Of a stretch of DNA of 5,301 bases, positions 1-5,301 are shown piece after piece (positions within the stretch are counted from its first letter, which is position 1; each line of letters begins with the position of its first letter). Position numbers and translations under genes: made by a program. Below the pieces are notes generated by a model that searched no databases, was not told the DNA's origin, and was given only the letters and a program-made list of their open reading frames with translations. The stretch comes from Pseudomonadota bacterium. Its GTDB lineage: Bacteria; Pseudomonadota; Gammaproteobacteria; Burkholderiales; Burkholderiaceae_D. The stretch spans positions 1-5,301 of the forward strand of contig JAEWBA010000399.1 of the NCBI GenBank assembly GCA_023391395.1. Reading direction: 5' to 3'.

Positions 1-451
1 GGACATGTCGCTGGAGCAGCCCAACTCGCCGGCGGTGTTCCTCGAGCAGGAAGGCCCTAGCATCGAAGTTGCCGTCGACGTGGGCGCGGAAGCCCTGGCC
101 GAAGGCATTTTCGAATCGACGGTGACCATCACCGTCACCGCCAAGATCAAGGACAAGGTCGCCTTTCTGGTCGAAGGCAAGCAGGCCGGCATCTTTGAAG
201 CACGCAACATCCCCGACGAGCAGCTCGATCCGCTCCTGGGCATCGCCTGCCCGAACATCATCTATCCTTATCTGCGCGCCAACATCGCCGATGTCATCAC
301 GCGTGCCGGATTCCCGCCGGTGCATCTGGCCGAGATCAATTTCGAAGTGTTCTATCAGCAGCGCCTGCAGGCCCTGGCTGAGCAGCAACAAGAGCAGCAG
401 GGCGGCTCGGGCATCGTCATGCCCGACGGCAGCTCGGCCAACAAGCATTGA
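1..451 (+). CDS. secB: Protein-export chaperone SecB (5' end missing)
   Basis: SecB is a cytoplasmic tetrameric chaperone that keeps precursor proteins unfolded and hands them to SecA for export through SecYEG. The visible part, about 149 residues, carries family-typical stretches. Near the start is [14 protein letters not shown]. At residues 77-91, counted from the Met at base 5, is [15 protein letters not shown], and at 100-116 is [17 protein letters not shown]. The ATG at base 5 is very unlikely to be the true start: in SecB the SLEQPNSP segment is normally preceded by roughly 15-20 residues ending in a KD-like pair, and the frame is open to the window edge with Asp as the preceding codon. 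The gene is therefore partial at its 5' end. The C-terminal tail is rich in glutamine (EQQQEQQGG) and ends in NKH, as is common for the variable SecB tail. It is followed after 51 bases by the exported SH3 protein gene and then gpsA, a probable operon. Confidence 0.96.
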   Translation, partial: DMSLEQPNSPAVFLEQEGPSIEVAVDVGAEALAEGIFESTVTITVTAKIKDKVAFLVEGKQAGIFEARNIPDEQLDPLLGIACPNIIYPYLRANIADVITRAGFPPVHLAEINFEVFYQQRLQALAEQQQEQQGGSGIVMPDGSSANKH

Positions 452-502
452 TCGTTCGGCAGGCGGCGCACGCTGCCATGCCGTCATCGCCGAAGGAATG
501 AA

Positions 503-952
503 ATGAGGACATCCCGCCTGGTCGCCTTGTCCCTGTTTGCCGGTGCGCTTGCCGCCGGCAGCGCTCACGCGCTCGAGTTCAAGTCGGTCGGTAACAATCC
601 GGCGGTGCTGTATGACGCGCCCACTTCCAAGGGCCGCAAGGTATTCATTGCGCCGCGCGGCATGCCGGTGGAAGTGGTGCTGACTTATGGCGCGTGGAGC
701 AAGGTGCGGGATGCGAGCGGCGACCTGTCCTGGGTCGAGTCGAAGATGCTGACGCCCAAGCGCCATGTGGTGGTCAGCGCCGACAAGGCGCATGTACGCG
801 CCGCTGCCGAAGATGGCGCGGCCCTCGTCTTCAGCGCCGACAAGGGCGTGCTCCTGGAATTGGTCGAACCTGCCGCCTCCGGTTGGCTGCGGGTGCGACA
901 TCGCGACGGCCAGGCCGGCTTTGTCAAGGCGAGTGAAGTCTGGGGCGAGTGA
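503..952 (+). CDS. Exported SH3-like domain protein
   Basis: A 149-residue protein with a clear Sec signal peptide: basic MRTSR, a hydrophobic core to about residue 19, then AHA with likely cleavage after Ala23. The mature part looks like two bacterial SH3-type segments. The first spans about 27-84 and includes [12 protein letters not shown], then WSKVRD and SWVES. The second spans about 88-147 and includes [10 protein letters not shown], then [15 protein letters not shown]. Such domains are often periplasmic or cell-wall associated and may bind peptidoglycan or proteins, but no specific function is known to me here. The ATG start is supported by GAAGGA at 492-497, five bases upstream. Its stop codon lies 14 bases before the gpsA start, so co-transcription and possible translational coupling are likely. 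It resembles the SH3 domain proteins grouped as COG3807. The exported SH3-like protein call is firm, but the biological role is unknown. Confidence 0.85.
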   Translation: MRTSRLVALSLFAGALAAGSAHALEFKSVGNNPAVLYDAPTSKGRKVFIAPRGMPVEVVLTYGAWSKVRDASGDLSWVESKMLTPKRHVVVSADKAHVRAAAEDGAALVFSADKGVLLELVEPAASGWLRVRHRDGQAGFVKASEVWGE

Positions 953-955
953 GCC

Positions 956-960
956 GGAGG
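956..960 (+). promoter_or_regulatory. Ribosome binding site of gpsA
   Basis: GGAGG sits six bases before the ATG at 967. This decides the gpsA start in favour of the ATG over the upstream in-frame GTG at 949, which overlaps the stop of the SH3 gene and lacks well-spaced Shine-Dalgarno pairing. Confidence 0.75.
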
Positions 961-966
961 CCAGCC

Positions 967-1962
967 ATGGACATCGCGATCTTCGGCGCCGGCGCATGGG
1001 GCACAGCTCTGGCCCTGGCCCTGGCGGACCGGCATCGGGTCATCCTGTGGGGTCGTAACGAAGCGGCCATGCGCGAGGCCGCGGAGCGCCGTGAGAATAC
1101 AGCCTATCTGCCTGGCTTCCCCTTGCCGGATACGCTCCGGCTCACTTCCGATTTCGATGCCGCCTGCGCTCATGCGCAAGGCGATGCGCTGGTGATTGCC
1201 GCCACTTCGGTGGCCGGCTTACGCCCCTTGGCGCAGCGCCTGCAGGCGCACCGAGTTCCCAACCTGGTCTGGCTGTGCAAGGGATTTGAGGAAGACACGC
1301 GCCTGCTGCCGCATCAGGTCGCACGCGAAGTGCTGGGCGCGGAGGTACCCCTGGCGGCATTGTCCGGCCCCTCGTTCGCGCAGGAAGTGGCGCGCGGACT
1401 GCCCTGCGCCTTGACGGTCGCCTCGGAATCGGACCACTTGTGCGAGCGCGTCGTGACCGCGATGCATGGGCGCGGCATCCGTGTCTATACCAGCGACGAT
1501 CTGATCGGCGTCGAAGTGGGGGGCGCGGTAAAGAATATTCTCGCCATCGCCACCGGCATCGTCGACGGCCTGGGCCTGGGCTTGAACGCCCGTGCCGCGC
1601 TCATCACGCGCGGGCTCGCGGAAATCACGCGCCTGGGCACCGTGCTCGGAGGACGGGCCGAAACCTTCATGGGGCTGACCGGCGTGGGCGACCTGATCCT
1701 GACCTGTACCGGCGACCTGTCGCGCAACCGGCAAGTCGGCCTTGGCCTTGCGCAAGGCAAGAAGCTGGATGCCATCGTCGCCGAGCTGGGTCATGTCGCC
1801 GAGGGCGTGCGCTGCGCGCAAGCGGTGCGCGCCCTGGCGCAGGAGCGCGGCGTCGAGATGCCGATTGCCGGCGCGGTGGCGGCGGTGCTGTTCGACGGCG
1901 CCGCGCCGCGCGACATGGCGGAGCGCCTGCTGTCGCGCGATCCGCGTCACGAAACCGCCTGA
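967..1962 (+). CDS. gpsA: NAD(P)-dependent glycerol-3-phosphate dehydrogenase
   Basis: GpsA reduces dihydroxyacetone phosphate to sn-glycerol 3-phosphate in the cytoplasm, supplying the backbone for phospholipid synthesis. The 331-residue length is normal for the family. The N-terminal Rossmann motif GAGAWGT is at residues 7-13. The CKGFE segment contains Lys105, and [17 protein letters not shown] is near 132-148. [19 protein letters not shown] near 185-203 carries the conserved catalytic lysine, Lys189. [20 protein letters not shown] lies at 235-254. All expected motifs are present and nothing is broken. The ATG at 967 was chosen because GGAGG lies six bases upstream and it puts the nucleotide-binding motif at the usual distance from the N terminus; a GTG at 949 would add six residues. 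The gene is last in the secB-SH3-gpsA run and meets the minus-strand zinc-ribbon gene 19 bases after its stop. Confidence 0.97.
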   Translation: MDIAIFGAGAWGTALALALADRHRVILWGRNEAAMREAAERRENTAYLPGFPLPDTLRLTSDFDAACAHAQGDALVIAATSVAGLRPLAQRLQAHRVPNLVWLCKGFEEDTRLLPHQVAREVLGAEVPLAALSGPSFAQEVARGLPCALTVASESDHLCERVVTAMHGRGIRVYTSDDLIGVEVGGAVKNILAIATGIVDGLGLGLNARAALITRGLAEITRLGTVLGGRAETFMGLTGVGDLILTCTGDLSRNRQVGLGLAQGKKLDAIVAELGHVAEGVRCAQAVRALAQERGVEMPIAGAVAAVLFDGAAPRDMAERLLSRDPRHETA

Positions 1963-1981
1963 TTCTCTTTCCTTTTTCCGT

Positions 1982-2278
1982 TCAGTCGAAATCGAAGAGG
2001 TCGCCGAGGAAGCCCTTGCGCTTCTTGCGGCGGTAGTCGTCCCGATAGCGCTGATCGTCCGGATACTGGCGGTATCCTTCCTGGCCGCGATATGGTTCCT
2101 GCGTCGGCGCCGGCCGGGCCGGTGCCTGCGGCTGCACGGCGGCCGCACTGCGCTCGATCAACTTGTCGAGCTCGCCGCGGTCCAACCATACACCTCTGCA
2201 TTGCGGGCAGTAATCGATTTCGATGCCTTGCCGGTCAGCCATGACAAGCGGCACATCCTTGCACACCGGGCAGTTCAT
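1982..2278 (-). CDS. Small zinc-ribbon protein (zf-TFIIB type)
   Basis: A 98-residue protein. The N-terminal zinc ribbon has two cysteine pairs, CPVC at 3-6 and CPQC at 24-27, followed by RGVWLDRGELDKLI (28-41), which is characteristic of the bacterial zf-TFIIB family. The middle (about 45-80) is low in complexity: first Ala/Pro/Gln, then rich in Tyr, Arg, Gln and Asp, and probably disordered. The tail is basic and then aromatic/acidic, ending KKRKGFLGDLFDFD. The four cysteines should bind one zinc ion; the partner or function is not known. The start at base 2278 is supported by AAGAGGA (2290-2284 on this strand), five bases upstream, and the CPVC motif follows immediately. The reading frame stays open far upstream, but that extension runs antisense through the glycerate kinase gene and is not real. 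The gene is convergent with gpsA and divergent from the glycerate kinase. Confidence 0.88.
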   Translation of the reverse strand: MNCPVCKDVPLVMADRQGIEIDYCPQCRGVWLDRGELDKLIERSAAAVQPQAPARPAPTQEPYRGQEGYRQYPDDQRYRDDYRRKKRKGFLGDLFDFD

Positions 2279-2360
2279 TGTGTTCCTCTTGAAAGGTTTT
2301 GCCTGCCCGCCAGGAAGTCGGGTGGCCGCAAAGGCGTGCCGGCTTGGCGGACGAGATGTA

Positions 2361-2390
2361 TGCATGCTTAGTTCATTACATAATGCAATG
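2361..2390. promoter_or_regulatory. AT-rich divergent control region with palindrome
   Basis: The 150-base gap between the divergent zinc-ribbon and glycerate kinase genes contains a short AT-rich island in otherwise GC-rich DNA. Inside it CATTA-CA-TAATG (2374-2385) is a perfect 5-base inverted repeat with a two-base spacer, and a wider pair TGCAT (2361-2365) / ATGCA (2383-2387) surrounds its left part. CATAAT at 2379-2384 resembles a sigma-70 -10 element for the kinase and would place a transcript start near 2391, but I see no good -35 element at 16-18 bases. The palindrome overlapping a candidate -10 could be an operator. The regulator is unknown and none is encoded in the window. Seen: the repeats. 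Inferred: the function. Confidence 0.35.
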
Positions 2391-2428
2391 GTTCCTCGCC
2401 GGTTTTTTTGCGCCTGCCGACTCTCATC

Positions 2429-3709
2429 ATGAACTCTTCCCTTGACCCACGCAGCTTCCTGCTCGATCTCTATGCCAGTGCGGTGCGCGCTGCGAGCGCC
2501 GAGCAATGCCTGCCTTCCTACCTCCAGCGCCATGCCGCTTCGGCAAGCGGCGGACGGACCCTGGTCATCGGCGCCGGCAAGGCTGCCGCCGCTATGGCGC
2601 AAACCGTGGAAGCCCATTGGCCGGGCGAATTGTCCGGACTGGTGGTGACACGCTATGGCCATGGGGTGCCGTGCAAGCGCATCGAAGTGGTGGAGGCGGG
2701 ACACCCGCTGCCGGATCAGGCGGGATGGCAAGCCGCCCAGCGCATGCTGCAGATGGTGCGCGGCCTGAACGGGCACGACCTGGTGATCTGCCTGTTGTCG
2801 GGCGGCGGCTCGGCGCTTCTTGCGGTGCCTGCCGAAGGCATTACGCTCGAGGACAAGCGTGCCATCGGCAAGGCCCTGCTGAAAAGCGGGGCGGCGATCC
2901 ACGAGATGAATTGCGTGCGCAAGCACCTCTCGGCGATTAAGGGCGGCCGGCTGGCGCTGGCATGCGCGCCGGCGCGCGTGCTGACTTTCCTGATTTCCGA
3001 TGTGGCGGGCGACGATGCCTCCACCATTGCCAGCGGCCCGACTTTGCCGGATGCCAGCAGTTGTGCCGATGCACTGGCCATTCTCGACAAGTACCGGATC
3101 GCGGTACCGGACCATGTGCGGCGTCACCTGGAATCCGGCGCCGGCGAAACACCCAAGCCGGGCGATGCGCGCTTCGAGGGCCACGCGCACTACATGATTG
3201 CGAGCGCACGCACGGCGCTGGAAGCGGCAGCGCGTACGGCGCAAGGGCAAGGTATCGCGGCGCACATTCTTTCCGATGCCCTCGAAGGCGAGGCACGGGA
3301 AGTGGGCGCGGCGCAGGCCGCGCTCGCCAAGGAAGTAGCGCGCGACCGGCAGCCCTTCTCGAAGCCTTGCGTGCTGCTTTCCGGCGGCGAGACCACGGTG
3401 ACGGTGAACGGCAGCGGACGCGGCGGCAGGAATGCGGAGTTCCTGCTCGCCATGGCGATTGCACTCGAGGGGTGCCCAAGCGTGCATGCGCTGGCTTGCG
3501 ACACGGATGGCATCGACGGCAGCGAAGACAATGCCGGCGCCATCATCGGCCCCGATACGCTTGCCCGTGCCCAAGCGCTTGGCCTGGATGCGAAGGCCTT
3601 GTTGGGCGACAATGACGCCTTTCGCTTTTTCGCTGCGCTCGACGACCTCGTGACGACCGGGCCGACGCGGACCAATGTCAACGACTTCCGTGCGGTGCTG
3701 GTCCTGTAG
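2429..3709 (+). CDS. Glycerate 2-kinase, MOFRL family (TtuD/GckA type)
   Basis: This family phosphorylates D-glycerate with ATP, usually giving 2-phosphoglycerate, which enters lower glycolysis; some members are annotated as hydroxypyruvate reductase TtuD from tartrate clusters. The 426-residue protein has the two family domains. The N-terminal part (about 5-240) contains GAGKAAAAMA at 48-57 with the likely catalytic Lys51, LSGGGSALL at 123-131 and ISDVAGDD...IASGPT at 189-204. The C-terminal MOFRL domain (about 310-425) has LLSGGETTVTV at 316-326, GRGGRNAEF at 330-338, CDTDGIDG at 357-364 and a final TTGPTRTNVNDFRAVLVL. The length is typical and no motif is missing. The ATG at 2429 lacks a clear ribosome binding site; a TTG at 2408 would add seven residues, and an in-frame stop at 2381 rules out anything longer. 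A GntP-type permease follows on the same strand after 109 bases, suggesting joint uptake and catabolism of glycerate or a precursor. Confidence 0.93.
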   Translation: MNSSLDPRSFLLDLYASAVRAASAEQCLPSYLQRHAASASGGRTLVIGAGKAAAAMAQTVEAHWPGELSGLVVTRYGHGVPCKRIEVVEAGHPLPDQAGWQAAQRMLQMVRGLNGHDLVICLLSGGGSALLAVPAEGITLEDKRAIGKALLKSGAAIHEMNCVRKHLSAIKGGRLALACAPARVLTFLISDVAGDDASTIASGPTLPDASSCADALAILDKYRIAVPDHVRRHLESGAGETPKPGDARFEGHAHYMIASARTALEAAARTAQGQGIAAHILSDALEGEAREVGAAQAALAKEVARDRQPFSKPCVLLSGGETTVTVNGSGRGGRNAEFLLAMAIALEGCPSVHALACDTDGIDGSEDNAGAIIGPDTLARAQALGLDAKALLGDNDAFRFFAALDDLVTTGPTRTNVNDFRAVLVL

Positions 3710-3712
3710 CGC

Positions 3713-3727
3713 AAGCCTGCCGGGCTT
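3713..3727 (+). other. Short hairpin after the glycerate kinase gene
   Basis: AAGCC (3713-3717) and GGCTT (3723-3727) form a perfect five-base stem with a five-base loop, starting four bases after the kinase stop codon. No T-run follows, so it is at best a weak terminator or an mRNA end-stabilising hairpin. Confidence 0.25.
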
Positions 3728-3769
3728 TCGGCGGTATGGCGCGCGGAAAAGGGGCATCAGTGCTCCTGC

Positions 3770-3784
3770 GGCAGCATCGCTGCC
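3770..3784 (+). other. Hairpin in the leader of the permease gene
   Basis: GGCAGC (3770-3775), loop ATC, GCTGCC (3779-3784) is a perfect six-base stem lying 20 bases before the permease ribosome binding site. It is not followed by a T-run. It could affect the mRNA leader, or be chance in GC-rich DNA. Confidence 0.3.
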
Positions 3785-3804
3785 CGTGGCACACACTTAG
3801 TCCT

Positions 3805-3811
3805 GAAGGAG
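3805..3811 (+). promoter_or_regulatory. Ribosome binding site deciding a TTG start
   Basis: GAAGGAG is a near-perfect Shine-Dalgarno sequence seven bases before the TTG at 3819. An in-frame TAG at 3798-3800 excludes any earlier start, and the first in-frame ATG (3858) would cut into the first membrane segment. The TTG start is therefore well supported. Confidence 0.8.
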
Positions 3812-3818
3812 TTCCGGT

Positions 3819-5207
3819 TTGGATTTTCTGGTCGTACTCGGCGCACTCGCGCTGCTGATGCTGGCTGCCTATCGCGGCTACAGCGTGATCCTGTTCGCTC
3901 CGGTGTGCGCGATGCTGGCGGTGTTGTTCACCGCGCCGCGCGATGTCCTGCCCATGTTCAGCGGCGTGTTCATGGAAGGGATGGTGAGCTTCCTCAAGCT
4001 GTACTTCCCGGTCTTCATGCTGGGTGCAGTGTTCGGCAAGGTGATCGAGTTGTCCGGCTTTTCCAAGTCCATCGTCAGTGCCGCGATCCGGCTGTTCGGC
4101 CCGCGCCATGCCATCCTGTCGATCGTTCTGGTATGTGCACTGCTGACTTACGGCGGAGTGTCGCTGTTCGTGGTGGTGTTTGCGGTCTATCCCTTCGCCG
4201 CCGAAATGTTCCGGCAAAGCGCGATTCCCAAGCGCCTGATTCCGCCCACCATCGCCCTTGGCGCCTTTTCCTTCACCATGACGGCGCTGCCCGGCACGCC
4301 GCAGATACAAAACATCATTCCTACCACTTTCTTCGGCACCACCACCTGGGCCGCGCCCTGGTTCGGCGTGATCGGTACCGTGTTCATCATCGTCACCGGC
4401 ATGCTCTACATGGAGTGGCGCCGCAAGCAGGCAGCGCGCGCGGGAGAAGGTTATGGCGAAGGCCATAAGAACGAGCCCGAACCACTAGGCGACATGAAGC
4501 TGCCGCATCCTCTCCTGGCCATTTCACCGCTGGTGCTGGTGGCGGTCTTGAACCTGGTCTTCACGCATCTGATTCCCGATTATTTTGGCGATGCGGTGAA
4601 TCTGTCTGCCGGCGAGGAGACCATGATGCTTGACGTCAATTCGCTGGCCGCGATCTGGGCCGTGCTGGGGGCGCTGCTGGCGGGCATCCTATGCGTGCTG
4701 GCCTTCGCCTTCAAGCCGGTGGTGGCGCGCTTTGCCGAAGGTTCGCGTTCGGCGATTGCCGGCTCCCTGCTGGCTTCGGTGAATACCGCTTCCGAGTACG
4801 GCTTCGGCGCGGTAATTGCGGCCTTGCCGGGCTTCGTGCTGATTACCGAGGCCTTGCGGCAAATTCCCAATCCACTGGTGAACGAAGCCATCACCATCAG
4901 TCTGCTGGCAGGCATCACCGGTTCGGCTTCGGGCGGCATGAGCATCGCCTTGGCCGCCATGGCCGACAGTTTCATCCAAACCGCCAATGCCGCCGGCATC
5001 CCGATGGAAGTGCTGCATCGTGTCGCCTCCATGGCCAGCGGCGGCATGGATACCATGCCGCACAATGGTGCAGTGATCACACTGCTGGCGGTGACCGGAC
5101 TCACGCACCGGGAATCCTATCGCGACATCTTCATGGTCTCCGTGCTGATCGGCACGGCAGCAGTGTTCGTGGGGATTGCAGCCTATTATCTGTTCGGCGT
5201 GTATTAG
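3819..5207 (+). CDS. GntP-family permease (gluconate/hydroxy-acid type)
   Basis: A 462-residue inner-membrane protein resembling the GntP family of proton-coupled carriers, whose known members take up gluconate, related sugar acids or D-serine. It is hydrophobic throughout, with segments near 4-18, 21-38, 58-77, 98-127, 141-157, 181-197, 230-250, 274-298, 310-345, 355-380 and 436-460. A hydrophilic loop at about 199-228 (RRKQAARAGEGYGEGHKNEP and following) splits the two halves. Conserved-looking loops are TALPGTPQIQN (155-165), GSASGGMSIAL (368-378) and ASGGMDTMPHNGA (406-418), probably near the substrate path. Length matches the family. It starts at TTG with a strong ribosome binding site. 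It lies 109 bases after a glycerate kinase on the same strand, so glycerate or a hydroxy acid leading to it is a reasonable substrate guess; the sequence does not prove it. No frameshift or gap is visible. Confidence 0.88.
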   Translation: MDFLVVLGALALLMLAAYRGYSVILFAPVCAMLAVLFTAPRDVLPMFSGVFMEGMVSFLKLYFPVFMLGAVFGKVIELSGFSKSIVSAAIRLFGPRHAILSIVLVCALLTYGGVSLFVVVFAVYPFAAEMFRQSAIPKRLIPPTIALGAFSFTMTALPGTPQIQNIIPTTFFGTTTWAAPWFGVIGTVFIIVTGMLYMEWRRKQAARAGEGYGEGHKNEPEPLGDMKLPHPLLAISPLVLVAVLNLVFTHLIPDYFGDAVNLSAGEETMMLDVNSLAAIWAVLGALLAGILCVLAFAFKPVVARFAEGSRSAIAGSLLASVNTASEYGFGAVIAALPGFVLITEALRQIPNPLVNEAITISLLAGITGSASGGMSIALAAMADSFIQTANAAGIPMEVLHRVASMASGGMDTMPHNGAVITLLAVTGLTHRESYRDIFMVSVLIGTAAVFVGIAAYYLFGVY

Positions 5208-5236
5208 AGCGGATTTGGCATGAGCTGACTCGCCGC

Positions 5237-5259
5237 TGCCGGCCGCCTCGGCCCCGGCA
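5237..5259 (+). terminator. GC-rich hairpin after the permease gene
   Basis: TGCCGGCCG pairs with CGGCC-CC-GGCA: a five-base inner stem GGCCG/CGGCC with a three-base CCT loop, extended by TGCC/GGCA across a two-base bulge. It begins 30 bases after the permease stop. There is no T-run behind it, so it is only a possible terminator or 3' stabilising structure. The rest of 5208-5301 shows no gene I can support. Confidence 0.3.
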
Positions 5260-5301
5260 CAGTCTTGCGGCTCCTTGCCGTAGCCCCGCTGCGTCGTGTC
5301 G

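Noticed and set aside
5..7. ATG at base 5 as the true secB start.
   Set aside because: SecB proteins carry an additional N-terminal strand before SLEQPNSP, and the frame is open to the window edge, so this Met is most likely internal.
1008..1027. Short tandem repeat of CTGGCC units.
   Set aside because: It encodes the Ala/Leu-rich helix after the GpsA nucleotide-binding motif and is explained by coding sequence.
1963..1981. Pyrimidine/T-rich stretch after gpsA as an intrinsic terminator.
   Set aside because: Only a four-base CGCG-ATC-CGCG stem precedes it, and it lies inside the gpsA coding end too far from the T-rich part; there is no convincing stem directly before the T-run.
1219..2148. 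A long minus-strand open frame (309 codons) across gpsA.
   Set aside because: It is antisense to gpsA, which has full family motifs; the translation is rich in Arg, Gln and His and shows no recognisable domain.
1982..3796. A 604-codon open frame on the minus strand that would extend the zinc-ribbon protein N-terminally across the whole glycerate kinase gene.
   Set aside because: It is antisense to a gene with clear family motifs. The extension is compositionally odd (rich in Arg, His, Gln and Ala), and the zinc-ribbon protein has its own ribosome binding site and ATG at 2278. Long antisense open frames are expected in GC-rich genomes.
3678..4466. A minus-strand open frame (262 codons) across the kinase end and the permease start.
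   Set aside because: It is the shadow of two motif-supported genes; its translation is a His/Gln/Glu/Arg-rich low-complexity stretch typical of antisense frames.
5204..5301. A possible C-terminal end of a convergent minus-strand gene, ending QLMPNPL with its stop overlapping the permease stop codon.
   Set aside because: Only about 31 codons are visible, they are arginine-rich, and no family is recognisable; a second minus frame there has stronger GC bias at third positions but simply runs on antisense through the permease. Sequence beyond the window is needed.

Overview
This 5.3 kb window is GC-rich, densely coding bacterial chromosome. It looks like Betaproteobacteria, order Burkholderiales, and possibly the Oxalobacteraceae, judged from the SecB and GpsA protein sequences and the codon use; the family assignment is a guess. 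There is no transposase, integrase, CRISPR array, tRNA or rRNA.

Left block, plus strand (1-1962): the 3' part of secB (its 5' end lies outside the window), then a small exported protein with two SH3-like segments, then gpsA (NAD(P)-dependent glycerol-3-phosphate dehydrogenase). The three genes run head to tail with short gaps (51 and 14 bases) and probably form one operon. A secB-gpsA neighbourhood is also known from other proteobacteria, such as E. coli. The SH3 gene inserted between them is the less familiar part.

Middle (1982-2428): a convergent minus-strand gene for a 98-residue zinc-ribbon protein of the zf-TFIIB type ends 19 bases after gpsA. Upstream of it, a 150-base divergent intergenic region contains an AT-rich island with a small palindrome. 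This is the best candidate for a shared promoter/operator region.

Right block, plus strand (2429-5207): a MOFRL-family glycerate 2-kinase (the TtuD/GckA type) is followed after about 110 bases by a GntP-family permease. I infer a small hydroxy-acid utilisation cassette: the permease imports a sugar acid or glycerate, and the kinase converts D-glycerate to a phosphoglycerate that enters glycolysis. The permease uses a TTG start supported by a strong ribosome binding site. The last 94 bases hold no gene I can support, only a GC-rich hairpin.

This is largely ordinary core genome. I found no convincing sign of an undescribed system. The points worth a second look are the kinase/permease pairing, the palindrome in the divergent region, and the two small proteins of unknown role.
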